From an uncultured Fluviicola sp. (lineage in GTDB: Bacteria > Bacteroidota > Bacteroidia > Flavobacteriales > Crocinitomicaceae): a DNA stretch of 64,000 bases. The notes beneath the pieces were generated by a model. The model was not told the DNA's origin, searched no databases, and worked only from the letters and a program-made list of their open reading frames with translations. Below are positions 7,384-17,470 of the stretch, piece after piece; the stretch's first letter is position 1; every line of letters begins with the position of its first letter. Both the position numbers and the translations under genes were made by a program. The stretch lies in contig NZ_CAMLDC010000001.1 in assembly GCF_946478805.1 (NCBI RefSeq), positions 265,789 to 329,788 of the forward strand. Direction: 5' to 3'.

Positions 7384-8265
7384 ATGTCTTACAAAGATTC
7401 CTTCATACATTATCTTCAGGTCGAGAAACGCTACTCGAATCATACCATATTAGCATATGAAGAGGATTTGGATCAATTCACGGCTTTTGCTGAGTTGTCA
7501 AGATCTGCTGAGTGGAATGAGGTGAATCATCAATTGGTGCGTGGGTGGATTGTGGATTTGTTGGAGAGTGGACAAAGCAATCGTACCGTTTCGCGTAAGA
7601 TATCCTGTTTACGCTCTTTTTTCAAATGGCTCATTGCAAACGGCAAGGTGGAACAAAATCCGATGTTGCGTATCCGTGGGCCGAAAGTTGAAAAGCGCTT
7701 GCCGCAATTCGTGAAACAATCCGAAATAGATGGTGCCAGGATCGAGCAATTGTTTGCTTCAAACTTTGAAGGAATTCGGGACCGGCTGATGTTTGAATTA
7801 TTTTATCAGACAGGGATCCGTTTGAGTGAATTGATTGAACTAAAAAATAAGGACGTAACCTCCGGCAGTATCAAAGTTTTGGGGAAACGAAACAAGGAGC
7901 GGATCATTCCGATCGGTCAGGATCTCTACGCTATCATTCAGTCTTATGAAAAACTGAAGCCCTCAGGACCGGATAGCCAACTTTTGTTATTTGTAAAAAA
8001 AGATGGTAGAAAAATGTCTTCAAAGTTTGTATATAGAAAAATAAATACATACCTTGGAAGTGTAACGAATGTGCAAAAAAAGAGCCCGCATGTCTTGCGT
8101 CATACGTTTGCAACTCACATGTTGAATAATGGCGCAGGACTGGAAACTTTAAAAGAACTTTTGGGGCACGCTAATTTATCCGCCACACAAGTTTATACGC
8201 ACAATTCGTTCGCTCAAATAAATTCAATTTATTCACATGCCCATCCACGTGGGCGCAAAAAGTAA
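7384..8265 (+). CDS. xerC: Tyrosine recombinase XerC/XerD family
   Basis: A 293-residue site-specific recombinase, started at the ATG at 7384 (a TTG at 7372 overlaps the region just after the terminator). The N-terminal SAM-like DNA-binding domain spans about residues 1-85. The catalytic domain shows Arg146 in TGIRLSEL, a Lys around residue 170 in VLGKRNK, His236 and Arg239 in HVLRHTFATH, His262 in LGHANL and the nucleophile Tyr271 in TQVYTH. Such enzymes resolve chromosome dimers at dif. It is 5 bases before hpf, a pairing common in this group. Confidence 0.9.
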   Translation: MSYKDSFIHYLQVEKRYSNHTILAYEEDLDQFTAFAELSRSAEWNEVNHQLVRGWIVDLLESGQSNRTVSRKISCLRSFFKWLIANGKVEQNPMLRIRGPKVEKRLPQFVKQSEIDGARIEQLFASNFEGIRDRLMFELFYQTGIRLSELIELKNKDVTSGSIKVLGKRNKERIIPIGQDLYAIIQSYEKLKPSGPDSQLLLFVKKDGRKMSSKFVYRKINTYLGSVTNVQKKSPHVLRHTFATHMLNNGAGLETLKELLGHANLSATQVYTHNSFAQINSIYSHAHPRGRKK

Positions 8266-8270
8266 AAGTC

Positions 8271-8567
8271 ATGGACGTTAAGGTGCATTCTATCCATTTT
8301 AAAGCGGATCAAAAGCTGGTTGATTTTATTAACGACAAAGTTGAAAAGCTGCAGGTTTTTTTTGATCACATAATTGTTGGAGAGGTTTTTTTAAGATTGG
8401 ATAAGAATTCGGACAAGGAAAATAAGATAGCTGAAGTGAAAATATTGATGCCCGGAAAAGAATTGTTTGCCAAGAAACAATGTAAATCTTTTGAAGAAGC
8501 GGCAGATTTATGTGTCGATGCCTTGCGTACTCAAGTAAAAAAATATAAAGGCAAATTAACGAATTAG
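8271..8567 (+). CDS. hpf: Ribosome hibernation-promoting factor, short form (HPF/RaiA family)
   Basis: A 98-residue protein with the family's beta-alpha-beta-beta-beta-alpha order: VKVHSIHFKADQKLVDFINDK at the start, HIIVGEVFLRLD and AEVKILMPGKELFA as strands, and the terminal helix SFEEAADLCVDALRTQVKKY. It lacks the C-terminal dimerisation domain of long HPF, so it is the short type that sits in the decoding region of idle ribosomes. It follows xerC by 5 bases and is closed by a terminator at 8590. Confidence 0.88.
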   Translation: MDVKVHSIHFKADQKLVDFINDKVEKLQVFFDHIIVGEVFLRLDKNSDKENKIAEVKILMPGKELFAKKQCKSFEEAADLCVDALRTQVKKYKGKLTN

Positions 8568-8589
8568 TAATTGGAAATGAATTATTTAG

Positions 8590-8622
8590 ATGGATGGCTA
8601 TTTTGGCCATCCATTTTTTTTT
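8590..8622 (+). terminator. Intrinsic terminator after hpf
   Basis: A perfect 9-bp stem (8590-8598 with 8606-8614) with a 7-base loop is followed by at least eight T. Confidence 0.9.
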
Positions 8623-8643
8623 GATTTTTTTTCATCGAAACGC

Positions 8644-8673
8644 TTGCAGGTATTTATTTCTTTAGTACATTTG
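8644..8673 (+). promoter_or_regulatory. Promoter of the tRNA-tuf unit
   Basis: TTG at 8644-8646 and TACATTTG at 8666-8673 are separated by exactly 19 bases, an ideal Bacteroidota housekeeping promoter. Transcription would start near 8680, about 60 bases before the first tRNA. Confidence 0.8.
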
Positions 8674-8741
8674 CAAACCCAAATGGGAAAAACACTTTAA
8701 AGAATCGTTCTTTTAAATCGTATTTATTACCAAACTTTAAT

Positions 8742-8815
8742 GCCGGTGTAGCTCAGCTGGCTAGAGCAGCTGATTTGTAATCAGCAGGTCGGGGGTTCGA
8801 GTCCCTCCACCGGCT
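8742..8815 (+). tRNA. tRNA-Thr (anticodon TGT)
   Basis: A full cloverleaf: acceptor GCCGGTG pairs with CACCGGC, D arm GCTC...GAGC, anticodon stem GCTGA/TCAGC with loop TTTGTAA (TGT), T arm GGGGG-TTCGAGT-CCCTC region, discriminator T. The 3' CCA is not encoded. Confidence 0.97.
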
Positions 8816-8828
8816 CGCATTAAAGGAT

Positions 8829-8910
8829 GGGAGTGTCGCATAGTGGCTATTGCAGTAGACTGTAAATCTATCACCGAAAGGTATCACTGGTTCGAGTCCA
8901 GTCACTCCCA
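8829..8910 (+). tRNA. tRNA-Tyr (anticodon GTA)
   Basis: Acceptor GGGAGTG pairs with CACTCCC, discriminator A at 8910. The anticodon loop CTGTAAA gives GTA, and the long variable arm (CACCGAAAGGT region) is the class II feature expected for bacterial tRNA-Tyr. Confidence 0.97.
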
Positions 8911-8933
8911 CGACAAGTAAAATAATATAATAA

Positions 8934-9006
8934 GCGGGAGTAGCTCAGTTGGTAGAGCGTCAGCCTTCCAAGCTGAGGGTCGCGAGTTCGAATCTCGTCT
9001 CCCGCT
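8934..9006 (+). tRNA. tRNA-Gly (anticodon TCC)
   Basis: Acceptor GCGGGAG pairs with CTCCCGC, discriminator T at 9006. Anticodon stem TCAGC/GCTGA with loop CTTCCAA (TCC). T arm GCGAG-TTCGAAT-CTCGT. No encoded CCA. Confidence 0.97.
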
Positions 9007-9028
9007 CAATTACGAAATAAAAGAATAG

Positions 9029-9100
9029 GCCGGTGTAGCTCAGGGGTAGAGCGCTTCCTTGGTAAGGAAGAGGTCACGAGTTCAATTCTCGTCATTGGCT
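9029..9100 (+). tRNA. tRNA-Thr (anticodon GGT)
   Basis: Acceptor GCCGGTG pairs with CATTGGC through two G-T wobbles, discriminator T at 9100. Anticodon stem CTTCC/GGAAG with loop TTGGTAA (GGT). T arm ACGAG-TTCAATT-CTCGT. It shares its 5' acceptor strand with the other tRNA-Thr gene 290 bases upstream, while the 3' strand has drifted. Confidence 0.96.
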
Positions 9101-9186
9101 CTGCAGGGATTCACTCATTAGATTTATGGGTGAAATTTTGTATTAGTAAGAAAAAGGTTTATTAACTACGTAACAAATAAAAACAA

Positions 9187-10374
9187 ATGGCTAAGGAAAA
9201 TTTTAATCGTTCCAAACCGCACGTTAACATCGGGACTATCGGGCACGTTGACCATGGTAAGACTACGTTAACAGCTGCAATCTCAAGTGTGTTAGCTTCT
9301 AAGGGATTGGCTGCGGTTCGTGATTTCTCTTCTATTGACAACGCTCCGGAAGAAAAAGAGCGTGGTATTACTATTAACACTTCACACATCGAGTACGAAA
9401 CTTTGAATCGTCATTACGCTCACGTTGACTGTCCAGGTCACGCGGATTACGTAAAGAACATGGTTACAGGTGCTGCTCAGATGGACGGTGCTATCTTGGT
9501 TGTTGCTGCGACTGATGGTCCAATGCCTCAAACTCGTGAGCATATCCTATTAGGAAAACAAGTTGGTGTTCCTCGTTTAGTTGTATTCATGAATAAAGTG
9601 GATATGGTTGATGACGCTGAGTTGTTGGAATTAGTTGAAATGGAAGTTCGTGAATTGTTGTCTTTCTACGATTACGATGGTGACAATGCTCCGGTTATTC
9701 AAGGTTCTGCACTTGGTGCATTGAACGGAGAAGCTGAATGGGTTGCTAAAATCGACGAATTGATGGAAGCAGTAGATACATATATCGAATTACCTCCACG
9801 TGATGTTGACAAACCTTTCTTGATGCCGGTTGAAGACGTATTTACGATTACAGGTCGTGGTACAGTTGCAACAGGTCGTATCGAAACAGGTGTTATCAAC
9901 TCTGGTGAGCCGGTTGAGATCTTAGGAATGGGTGAAGAGAAATTGACTTCTACTGTTACTGGGGTTGAGATGTTCCGCAAAATCTTGGATCGTGGTGAAG
10001 CTGGTGATAACGTTGGATTATTGCTACGTGGTATTGAGAAATCTCAAATCAAACGTGGAATGGTAATCTGTAAACCAGGTTCTGTTAAGCCTCACGCTGA
10101 TTTCAAAGCTGAAATCTATGTATTGAAAAAAGAAGAAGGTGGACGTCACACTCCATTCCATAACAAATACCGTCCTCAGTTCTACTTCCGTACAACTGAC
10201 GTAACTGGAGAGATTTTCTTGACAGACGGACGTGAGATGGTTATGCCAGGTGATAACGTAACAATTACTGTTAAGTTGATCGTTCCTGTAGCAATGGACA
10301 AAGGTCTACGTTTCGCTATCCGTGAGGGTGGTCGTACTGTAGGTGCTGGTCAGGTTACTGAAATCATCGCTTAA
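9187..10374 (+). CDS. tuf: Elongation factor Tu
   Basis: A 395-residue translational GTPase that delivers aminoacyl-tRNA to the ribosome. The GTP motifs are G1 GHVDHGKT (residues 19-26), G3 DCPGH (near 81-85) and G4 NKVD (near 136-139); domains II and III follow at normal length. The tRNA-tRNA-tRNA-tRNA-tuf-tRNA-secE order is the conserved bacterial one, so tuf is probably read with the tRNAs upstream. A terminator follows at 10399. Confidence 0.98.
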   Translation: MAKENFNRSKPHVNIGTIGHVDHGKTTLTAAISSVLASKGLAAVRDFSSIDNAPEEKERGITINTSHIEYETLNRHYAHVDCPGHADYVKNMVTGAAQMDGAILVVAATDGPMPQTREHILLGKQVGVPRLVVFMNKVDMVDDAELLELVEMEVRELLSFYDYDGDNAPVIQGSALGALNGEAEWVAKIDELMEAVDTYIELPPRDVDKPFLMPVEDVFTITGRGTVATGRIETGVINSGEPVEILGMGEEKLTSTVTGVEMFRKILDRGEAGDNVGLLLRGIEKSQIKRGMVICKPGSVKPHADFKAEIYVLKKEEGGRHTPFHNKYRPQFYFRTTDVTGEIFLTDGREMVMPGDNVTITVKLIVPVAMDKGLRFAIREGGRTVGAGQVTEIIA

Positions 10375-10398
10375 TTCGCGGTAAACATATCAAAACGA

Positions 10399-10423
10399 AA
10401 GGGGAGCTTATACTCCCCTTTTT
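10399..10423 (+). terminator. Terminator between tuf and tRNA-Trp
   Basis: An inverted repeat (AAGGGGAG with CTCCCCTT) around a short TTATA-like loop is followed by five T. It may only partly stop transcription, since tRNA-Trp begins 3 bases later without an obvious promoter of its own. Confidence 0.75.
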
Positions 10424-10425
10424 AC

Positions 10426-10498
10426 ACGGGCGTAGCTCAGCTGGTAGAGTAGTGGTCTCCAAAACCATTGGTCGTGGGTTCGAATCCTACCGCCCGTG
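10426..10498 (+). tRNA. tRNA-Trp (anticodon CCA)
   Basis: Acceptor ACGGGCG pairs with CGCCCGT, discriminator G at 10498. Anticodon stem GTGGT/ACCAT with loop CTCCAAA (CCA). T arm GTGGG-TTCGAAT-CCTAC. It lies 22 bases before secE. Confidence 0.97.
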
Positions 10499-10520
10499 CA
10501 AAAAACAAAATAAATTGACC

Positions 10521-10742
10521 ATGTCAAAGTTTAGAAATTATTTTAGCGAAACCATTACTGAGATGACTCAGAATGTTACGTGGCCGACGTGGAAAGAATT
10601 GCAGAGTAATGCACTTATTGTGGTTGTTGCGTCTGTGATTTTTGCATTGTTGGTATTCGCAATGGACAATGTCTTTGGAATTACCGGAACTCCTACTTCT
10701 ACCTGGAAGGGGGTTGTTGGATTTATCTATTCTTTCTTTTAA
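10521..10742 (+). CDS. secE: Preprotein translocase subunit SecE
   Basis: A 73-residue single-span membrane protein. The ATG at 10521 is the real start; the frame is open further back but only through tRNA-Trp. The amphipathic helix with the conserved VTWPTWKEL (near residue 20) precedes the membrane span NALIVVVASVIFALLVFAMD. SecE clamps SecY in the translocon. Position between tRNA-Trp and nusG is the universal bacterial arrangement. Confidence 0.95.
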   Translation: MSKFRNYFSETITEMTQNVTWPTWKELQSNALIVVVASVIFALLVFAMDNVFGITGTPTSTWKGVVGFIYSFF

Positions 10743-10750
10743 TTAGAAAA

Positions 10751-11302
10751 ATGGGAGATATTAAAAAACGTTGGTACGTCGTACGCGCAGTTAGTGGAAA
10801 AGAGAAAAAGGTAAAAGAATACCTTGATCTTGAAATTTCACGTTTGAAGCTGGATGATTACGTTTCGCAAGTATTGATTCCTACTGAGAAAGTTTTTCAA
10901 ATCCGTAACGGTAAGAAAATCTCAAAGGAAAAAGCGTATTTACCGGGATATGTATTGATTGAAGCAGCTTTGGTTGGTGAGGTTCCTCACGTAATCAAAG
11001 GAATTCCGAATGTAATCGGATTCCTGGGAGCTGAAAAAGGGGGAGACCCACAGCCAATGCGTTTATCTGAAGTAAATCGCATTTTAGGTAAAGTTGACGA
11101 ATTATCCGAAACAGAAGAGGAATTGAAAATCCCATTTGTTATCGGTGAGTCAGTTAAGGTGATCGATGGACCATTTAACAATTTCTCCGGAGTGATTGAT
11201 GAAATCAATGAGGACAAGAAGAAATTGAAAGTGATGGTTAAAATCTTCGGTCGTAAGAACCTTCTTGAGCTTAGCTACATGCAAGTGGAAAAAGAAGGAT
11301 AA
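10751..11302 (+). CDS. nusG: Transcription termination/antitermination factor NusG
   Basis: A 183-residue protein with the NGN domain (KKRWYVVRAVSGKEKKVKEY at the start) and a C-terminal KOW domain (GESVKVIDGPFNNFSGVIDE, near residue 133). NusG binds RNA polymerase and links it to Rho or the ribosome. It starts 8 bases after secE; the L11 operon follows after an 83-base leader. Confidence 0.97.
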   Translation: MGDIKKRWYVVRAVSGKEKKVKEYLDLEISRLKLDDYVSQVLIPTEKVFQIRNGKKISKEKAYLPGYVLIEAALVGEVPHVIKGIPNVIGFLGAEKGGDPQPMRLSEVNRILGKVDELSETEEELKIPFVIGESVKVIDGPFNNFSGVIDEINEDKKKLKVMVKIFGRKNLLELSYMQVEKEG

Positions 11303-11385
11303 ACATGTATTAACCGCAGCAGTGGGTTTATTGATTAAAGCTTCCCTTTAATTCTCACGTTATGACTGCATAATTTAAATAAACA

Positions 11386-11832
11386 ATGGCTAAAGAAGTA
11401 GCAGCATTGATCAAATTACAGATCAAAGGTGGTCAAGCCAATCCAGCTCCTCCAGTTGGTCCCGCACTTGGTGCGAAAGGGGTCAACATCATGGAATTTT
11501 GCAAGCAGTATAATGCTCGTACGCAAGATAAGCCAGGAAAGGTATTACCATGTGTGATTACTGTGTACAGTGACAAATCATTTGATTTCGTCATCAAAAC
11601 TCCTCCGGCAGCTGTGCAGATTATTGACAGCGTTAAGCTTAAAAAAGGTTCTTCTGAGCCTAATAAAAGCAAAGTTGGTTCAATGACTTGGGATCAAGTT
11701 CGTGCCATCGCTGAAGATAAAATGCCAGACATGAATTGTTTTACTGTTGATTCAGCTATGACTATGGTAGCTGGTACAGCACGTAGTATGGGTGTAACTG
11801 TTAAAGGAGGTGAAGCTCCTGCAACTAAATAA
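11386..11832 (+). CDS. rplK: 50S ribosomal protein L11
   Basis: A 148-residue protein with the proline-rich N-terminus ([22 protein letters not shown], the flexible thiostrepton-region domain; shown here in part) and the C-terminal 23S rRNA-binding domain. It forms the GTPase-associated centre. The first gene of rplKAJL; the 83-base leader (11303-11385) could hold an L1-type autoregulatory site, but I could not identify one. Confidence 0.97.
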   Translation: MAKEVAALIKLQIKGGQANPAPPVGPALGAKGVNIMEFCKQYNARTQDKPGKVLPCVITVYSDKSFDFVIKTPPAAVQIIDSVKLKKGSSEPNKSKVGSMTWDQVRAIAEDKMPDMNCFTVDSAMTMVAGTARSMGVTVKGGEAPATK

Positions 11833-11843
11833 TCGCAAGTATC

Positions 11844-12539
11844 ATGGGAAGAATTTCTAAAAAAAGAAAAGAAGTTTTAGCAAAGTATGATTTGACTAAA
11901 ACTTACACCTTGGTAGAAGCGTGTGATTTAGTGAAGAACATTACAACTACTAAGTTCGATGCATCAGTAGACATTTCTGTACGCTTAGGAGTAGATCCAC
12001 GTAAAGCGAATCAAATGGTTCGTGGTACAGTTGCATTGCCTCACGGAACTGGTAAGGACGTACGAGTATTAGTACTTTGTACTCCAGACAAGGAAGCTGA
12101 AGCAAAAGCAGCAGGTGCTGAATTCGTTGGATTGGATGAATTCATTGAGAAAATCAAAGGTGGTTGGACAGACATCGACGTAATTATTACAATGCCTTCA
12201 GTAATGGGTAAAGTAGGTGCTTTAGGACGTATCCTGGGACCTCGCGGCTTAATGCCAAATCCAAAAACAGGTACTGTGACGATGGAAGTCGGGAAAGCTG
12301 TTGAAGAAGTGAAAGCAGGTAAGATTGATTTCAAAGTTGACAAATTCGGTAATATTCACTCATCTGTTGGGAAAGCAAGCTTCGAAGGAGCTAAAATTCG
12401 CGACAATGCATTCGAATTAATCCAGCAATTAATCAAATTGAAACCATCTGCTGCAAAAGGTACTTACATTAGAAGTATCTATATCAGCTCTACAATGTCT
12501 CCAAGTATCCAAATTGATGCTAAATCTGTTGTAGCTTAA
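11844..12539 (+). CDS. rplA: 50S ribosomal protein L1
   Basis: A 231-residue protein with the L1 signature [19 protein letters not shown] (near residue 129). It builds the mobile L1 stalk at the E site and in other bacteria represses its own operon. Starts 11 bases after rplK. Length is normal. Confidence 0.97.
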   Translation: MGRISKKRKEVLAKYDLTKTYTLVEACDLVKNITTTKFDASVDISVRLGVDPRKANQMVRGTVALPHGTGKDVRVLVLCTPDKEAEAKAAGAEFVGLDEFIEKIKGGWTDIDVIITMPSVMGKVGALGRILGPRGLMPNPKTGTVTMEVGKAVEEVKAGKIDFKVDKFGNIHSSVGKASFEGAKIRDNAFELIQQLIKLKPSAAKGTYIRSIYISSTMSPSIQIDAKSVVA

Positions 12540-12550
12540 AATCTTGTAGT

Positions 12551-13072
12551 ATGAATAAAGATCAAAAAGCACAGTACATTGAAGATCTTGCTCAAGATTT
12601 ATCGAAAGCAAACATCTTCTATCTTGCAGATACAGCAGCTCTTACAGTTGAGACAATCAACCAATTACGCCGTCGTTGTTTTCAACAAAATATTGAACTA
12701 CGTGTAGTTAAAAATACTTTGTTGGCTAAGGCAATGGCTAAGGTTGAAGGTAGAAATTACGAAAACTTGGCATCTGTGTTGAGTGGACCGACTTCTATCA
12801 TGTTCTCTGAAGTAGGAAACGCTCCTGCAAAATTGATTAAAGATTTCCGCAAGAAAAATGATAAGCCTGTTCTTAAAGGAGCTTATATTGAAGAAGCAAT
12901 CTTCATTGGTGACAACCAATTGGATACGCTTGAAGCAATCAAGTCTCGTGAAGAACTAATCGGTGACATCATTGGATTACTACAAAGCCCGGCGAAAAAT
13001 GTTATTTCCGGTCTTACAAGTGGTGGTTCCAAAATTGCTGGAATCCTTAAAACGCTCGAAGAAAGAGCATAA
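12551..13072 (+). CDS. rplJ: 50S ribosomal protein L10
   Basis: A 173-residue stalk base protein. The N-terminal globular part (LRRRCFQQNIELRVVKNTLLAK; shown in part, near residue 40) binds 23S rRNA and L11, and the C-terminal helix carries L7/L12 dimers. It follows rplA by 11 bases and precedes rplL, as in nearly all bacteria. Confidence 0.97.
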   Translation: MNKDQKAQYIEDLAQDLSKANIFYLADTAALTVETINQLRRRCFQQNIELRVVKNTLLAKAMAKVEGRNYENLASVLSGPTSIMFSEVGNAPAKLIKDFRKKNDKPVLKGAYIEEAIFIGDNQLDTLEAIKSREELIGDIIGLLQSPAKNVISGLTSGGSKIAGILKTLEERA

Positions 13073-13113
13073 GTAAAAAAAATTATTAAGAACCTTTTTT
13101 AAAATTTATAAAA

Positions 13114-13491
13114 ATGGCTGATTTAAAACAAATCGCAGAAACATTGGTTAACCTTACAGTAAAAGAAGTTAACGAGTTAGCAACAATCTTGAAAGACGAG
13201 TACGGTATCGAGCCTGCTGCTGCTGCTGCAGTAATGGTAGCTGGTGGTGGTGCTGGAGCTGGTGAAGCTGCTGCTGAAAAAACTGAATTCGATGTAATCT
13301 TGAAATCAGGTGGTGCTAACAAACTTGCTGTAGTTAAGTTGGTTAAAGAATTAACTGGTAACGGATTGAAAGAATCTAAAGACTTAGTTGACGGAGCTCC
13401 TGCTACATTGAAAGAAGGTGTTTCTAAAGACGAAGCTGCCGCTTTGAAATCACAGCTTGAAGAAGCTGGTGCTGAAGTAGAGGTTAAGTAA
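13114..13491 (+). CDS. rplL: 50S ribosomal protein L7/L12
   Basis: A 125-residue stalk protein: N-terminal dimerisation domain, an Ala/Gly-rich hinge ([20 protein letters not shown], near residues 37-56) and the C-terminal factor-binding domain ([18 protein letters not shown]). It recruits translation GTPases. A hairpin follows at 13509, before rpoB. Confidence 0.97.
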   Translation: MADLKQIAETLVNLTVKEVNELATILKDEYGIEPAAAAAVMVAGGGAGAGEAAAEKTEFDVILKSGGANKLAVVKLVKELTGNGLKESKDLVDGAPATLKEGVSKDEAAALKSQLEEAGAEVEVK

Positions 13492-13508
13492 CTAGTTACA
13501 AAAGTTTG

Positions 13509-13551
13509 CAGGAAAGGTGTCCGTCATTTGACGGATGCCTTAACCTGTTTT
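13509..13551 (+). promoter_or_regulatory. Long hairpin between rplL and rpoB, possible attenuator or RNA-processing site
   Basis: Three stacked helices can form: CAGG/CCTG, AAGG/CCTT and the perfect TCCGTCA/TGACGGA core with a 2-base loop, followed by five T within TGTTTTTCGG. It resembles the partial terminator or processing hairpin between rplL and rpoB in other bacteria, which sets the ratio of ribosomal protein to polymerase mRNA. Confidence 0.65.
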
Positions 13552-13602
13552 TCGGCGTTTAGCCAATTTTAAAGTCCTTTTCTCAATTAAATTTATTTCG
13601 CC

Positions 13603-16600
13603 TTGGCAACAACAAGCAATACATCAACGAGAATTAATTTTGCTTCTAGCAAAAATCAGTTCGCTTATCCAGACTTTTTGGATATTCAGCTTAAATCCTT
13701 CCAGGAGTTTTTCCAATTGGAAACGACACCTGAAAATCGTGAAAGCGAAGGATTGTTCAAGGTATTTGCGGAAAATTTCCCAATTACTGACACACGAAAC
13801 CAATTCGTGTTGGAGTTCCTTGATTATTTCATCGACCCACCAAGATACACTATTGATGAGTGTATCGAAAGAGGTTTAACTTATAGTGTTCCACTAAAAG
13901 CTAAACTAAAATTATATTGTACAGACCCTGAACACGAGGATTTCGAAACAATCGTGCAGGATGTATACTTGGGAACTATCCCGTACATGACACCAAAAGG
14001 TTCTTTTATAATCAATGGTGCTGAACGTGTTATTGTCTCACAGTTGCACCGTTCACCAGGGGTATTCTTCGGTCAAAGTCGTCACGCGAACGGTACAAAA
14101 TTGTACTCTGCCCGTGTTATTCCTTTTAAAGGATCTTGGATCGAATTCGCAACGGATATCAACAGCGTAATGTATGCTTACATCGATCGTAAGAAAAAAT
14201 TGCCTGTTACAACTCTTTTCCGTGCGATCGGATATGAAACAGATAAAGATATTCTAGAAATATTCGGATTAGCTGATGAAGTGAAAGCTAATAAAGCGAA
14301 TCTGAAAAAATGTGTTGGTAGAAGACTGGCAGCTCGTGTATTGAAGTCTTGGATTGAGGACTTTGGAGATGAAGATACAGGAGAAGTAGTATCTATCGAA
14401 CGTAATGAAGTTATCCTTGACCGTGAAACAGTATTTGAGGATCACCATGTTGATTTGGTAATCGATGCTGGTGTGAAAACAGTTATTTTCCACAAAGAGG
14501 ATGCAAATACGGCTGATTACACGATTATCTATAACACGCTTCAAAAAGATACTTCAAACTCTGAAAAAGAAGCTGTTGAGCATATCTACCGTCAGTTACG
14601 TAACGCTGAACCACCTGATTATGAAACAGCAAAAGGTGTTTTTGAGAAATTGTTCTTCTCGGATGCACGTTATGACTTAGGTGAAGTAGGTCGTTATAGA
14701 ATGAATAAAAAGTTGAATATCGACCGTTCGGAAGAATCTCGTGTTTTGACTAAAAATGATATTCTGTCGATTATCAAATATTTGATCGAATTGATTAACT
14801 CGAAAGCGGATGTGGATGATATTGACCACTTGTCAAATCGTCGTGTTCGTACTGTAGGGGAGCAATTATACGCTCAATTCGGTGTTGGTTTGGCTCGTAT
14901 GGCCCGCACTATCCGTGAACGTATGAACGTTCGTGATAATGAGGTCTTTACTCCGATTGACTTGATCAACGCGAAGACTTTGTCTTCAGTTATCAACTCA
15001 TTCTTCGGAACTAACCAGTTGTCTCAATTCATGGATCAGACCAACCCGCTTTCGGAAATTACGAATAAGCGTCGTTTGTCTGCACTAGGACCAGGTGGTC
15101 TTTCCCGTGAAAGAGCAGGGTTCGAGGTTCGTGACGTTCATTATACGCACTACGGTCGTTTGTGTACGATTGAAACTCCTGAAGGACCGAATATCGGTTT
15201 GATTTCATCACTTTGTGTATTCGCGAAAGTGAATAAGCTTGGTTTCATCGAAACTCCATATCGCGCGGTAGTGAATGGTAAAGTGGATAACACTACTGAA
15301 CCTATTTACTTGTCGGCTGAAGAGGAAGATGGTAAAATTATTGCTCAGGCAAATGCGGTGGTTGACGAAAAAGGAAATTTCCTTTCTGATGTAGTGAAAG
15401 CTCGTTTTGAAGGTGACTTCCCGGTTGTTGCACCAAAAGATTTGCATTTGATGGACGTAGGTGCTAACCAGATTGCATCGATTGCAGCATCATCTATTCC
15501 TTTCCTGGAGCATGATGATGCCAACCGTGCTTTGATGGGATCCAACATGCAACGTCAGGCAGTACCGTTATTGAAACCGAATTCGCCTATCGTTGGTACT
15601 GGAATTGAGCAATTGGTTGCGCGTGATTCTCGCGTGTTGATCAATTCGGAAGGACCGGGAACAGTAGAATATGTTGACGCAAATGAAATCGTGATCCGTT
15701 ACGATTGGTCTGCTGATGACAAATTAGTAAGCTTTGATAGTGAAGTGACTCGTTACTCATTAACAAAATTCCAGAAAACAAACCAAAGTACAACAATCAA
15801 CTTGAAGCCGATTGTTCGTAAAGGGGACCGAATTGAGAAAGGACAGGTTCTTTGCGAAGGATATGCTACACAAGGTGGAGAGTTGGCGTTGGGTCAAAAC
15901 TTGAAAGTTGCCTTCATGCCTTGGAAAGGGTATAACTTCGAGGATGCGATTGTAATTTCTGAGCGTGTTGTTCGTGACGATATCTTTACTTCGATTCATA
16001 TTGACGAGTACTCTTTGGAGGTTCGTGATACAAAACGTGGAATGGAAGAATTGACTTCGGATATTCCAAACGTTTCTGAAGAAGCAACAAAAGATTTGGA
16101 CGAAAACGGATTGATCCGCATTGGTGCTGAAATCAAAGAAGGTGATATCCTGATCGGTAAAATCACTCCTAAAGGTGAAACGGATCCTTCTCCGGAAGAG
16201 AAGTTATTGCGTGCAATCTTTGGAGATAAGGCAGGTGATGTGAAAGATGCTTCATTGAAAGCAGGTCCATCTCTTCGCGGAGTTGTTATCGAGAAGAAAT
16301 TGTTCTCACGCGCAATTAAAGATCGTAAATCGAAAGCTCAGGACAAACCTGTTCTGGAAGTTTTGGATACAGAATACGACAAAGATTACGTGGAATTGAA
16401 AGAAAAATTAGCTGATAAATTGATGACCGTTCTTGGTGAGAACAAATCAGCTGGTGTATTCAACAATTTCAAGGAGGAGATCATTAAGAAAGGAACGAAA
16501 TTCACTCATAAGAATTTATTGGTAATCGATTACACAATCGTGAACCCGACAAATTGGACAACTGATGCTCACGTGAATGCTTTGATTAGTCGTTTGTTAC

Positions 16601-17415
16601 ACAACTTTACGATTAAAGCAAATGATTTACTTGGAATCTACAAACGTAAGAAATTCCATATTTCAGTTGGAGATGAACTACCTGCAGGTATCGTTAAAAT
16701 GGCGAAAGTCTATGTTGCTCAAAAACGCAAGTTGAAAGTGGGTGATAAAATGGCTGGTCGTCATGGTAACAAAGGTATCGTTGCAAATATTGTTCGTGCT
16801 GAAGACATGCCGTTCCTGGAGGATGGAACACCGGTAGATATCGTATTGAATCCACTTGGGGTACCTTCCCGTATGAACTTAGGTCAGATCTACGAAACAG
16901 TTCTTGGTTGGGCAGGAGAAAAATTGGGTGTGAAATTCGCAACTCCAATCTTTGACGGAGCAAAACCGGAAGAAATTAATGAATGGACAGATAAAGCAGG
17001 AGTGCCACGTTCAGGTAAAACTTACTTGTATGATGGTGGAACAGGAGACCGTTTCCATCAGCCAGCAACAGTAGGGGTTATTTACATGTTGAAATTATCT
17101 CACATGGTGGACGACAAAATGCACGCACGTTCAATCGGACCATACTCGTTGATTACGCAACAACCATTGGGTGGTAAAGCTCAGTTCGGAGGTCAGCGTT
17201 TTGGTGAGATGGAGGTTTGGGCATTGGAAGCATTTGGAGCTGCAAATATCCTACAAGAAATCTTGACAGTTAAATCCGATGACGTAATGGGTCGTGCGAA
17301 AGCATACGAAGCAATCGTTAAAGGTGATAATATTCCTGAGCCAGGTATTCCTGAATCATTCAACGTATTGTTGCATGAATTGAGAGGTCTTGGATTGAAT
17401 ATATCAATGGACTAG
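13603..17415 (+). CDS. rpoB: DNA-directed RNA polymerase subunit beta
   Basis: A 1270-residue beta subunit of the core polymerase. The start appears to be TTG at 13603, giving [19 protein letters not shown], which lines up with flavobacterial RpoB N-termini; no in-frame ATG or GTG lies nearby upstream. The rifampicin-pocket region is intact ([19 protein letters not shown], near residue 470), as are the C-terminal clamp-contact segments ([20 protein letters not shown]). It is 111 bases from rplL and 55 bases before rpoC. A rare start codon may tune expression. Confidence 0.97.
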   Translation: MATTSNTSTRINFASSKNQFAYPDFLDIQLKSFQEFFQLETTPENRESEGLFKVFAENFPITDTRNQFVLEFLDYFIDPPRYTIDECIERGLTYSVPLKAKLKLYCTDPEHEDFETIVQDVYLGTIPYMTPKGSFIINGAERVIVSQLHRSPGVFFGQSRHANGTKLYSARVIPFKGSWIEFATDINSVMYAYIDRKKKLPVTTLFRAIGYETDKDILEIFGLADEVKANKANLKKCVGRRLAARVLKSWIEDFGDEDTGEVVSIERNEVILDRETVFEDHHVDLVIDAGVKTVIFHKEDANTADYTIIYNTLQKDTSNSEKEAVEHIYRQLRNAEPPDYETAKGVFEKLFFSDARYDLGEVGRYRMNKKLNIDRSEESRVLTKNDILSIIKYLIELINSKADVDDIDHLSNRRVRTVGEQLYAQFGVGLARMARTIRERMNVRDNEVFTPIDLINAKTLSSVINSFFGTNQLSQFMDQTNPLSEITNKRRLSALGPGGLSRERAGFEVRDVHYTHYGRLCTIETPEGPNIGLISSLCVFAKVNKLGFIETPYRAVVNGKVDNTTEPIYLSAEEEDGKIIAQANAVVDEKGNFLSDVVKARFEGDFPVVAPKDLHLMDVGANQIASIAASSIPFLEHDDANRALMGSNMQRQAVPLLKPNSPIVGTGIEQLVARDSRVLINSEGPGTVEYVDANEIVIRYDWSADDKLVSFDSEVTRYSLTKFQKTNQSTTINLKPIVRKGDRIEKGQVLCEGYATQGGELALGQNLKVAFMPWKGYNFEDAIVISERVVRDDIFTSIHIDEYSLEVRDTKRGMEELTSDIPNVSEEATKDLDENGLIRIGAEIKEGDILIGKITPKGETDPSPEEKLLRAIFGDKAGDVKDASLKAGPSLRGVVIEKKLFSRAIKDRKSKAQDKPVLEVLDTEYDKDYVELKEKLADKLMTVLGENKSAGVFNNFKEEIIKKGTKFTHKNLLVIDYTIVNPTNWTTDAHVNALISRLLHNFTIKANDLLGIYKRKKFHISVGDELPAGIVKMAKVYVAQKRKLKVGDKMAGRHGNKGIVANIVRAEDMPFLEDGTPVDIVLNPLGVPSRMNLGQIYETVLGWAGEKLGVKFATPIFDGAKPEEINEWTDKAGVPRSGKTYLYDGGTGDRFHQPATVGVIYMLKLSHMVDDKMHARSIGPYSLITQQPLGGKAQFGGQRFGEMEVWALEAFGAANILQEILTVKSDDVMGRAKAYEAIVKGDNIPEPGIPESFNVLLHELRGLGLNISMD

Positions 17416-17470
17416 AATCAAGACGTTATTAGGAAACAAATTGTCAAATTGAATTAAAGAAAGTTATAAC

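Noticed and set aside
10452..10520. Longer SecE reading frame
   Set aside because: The extension is the tRNA-Trp sequence itself; SecE begins at the ATG at 10521.
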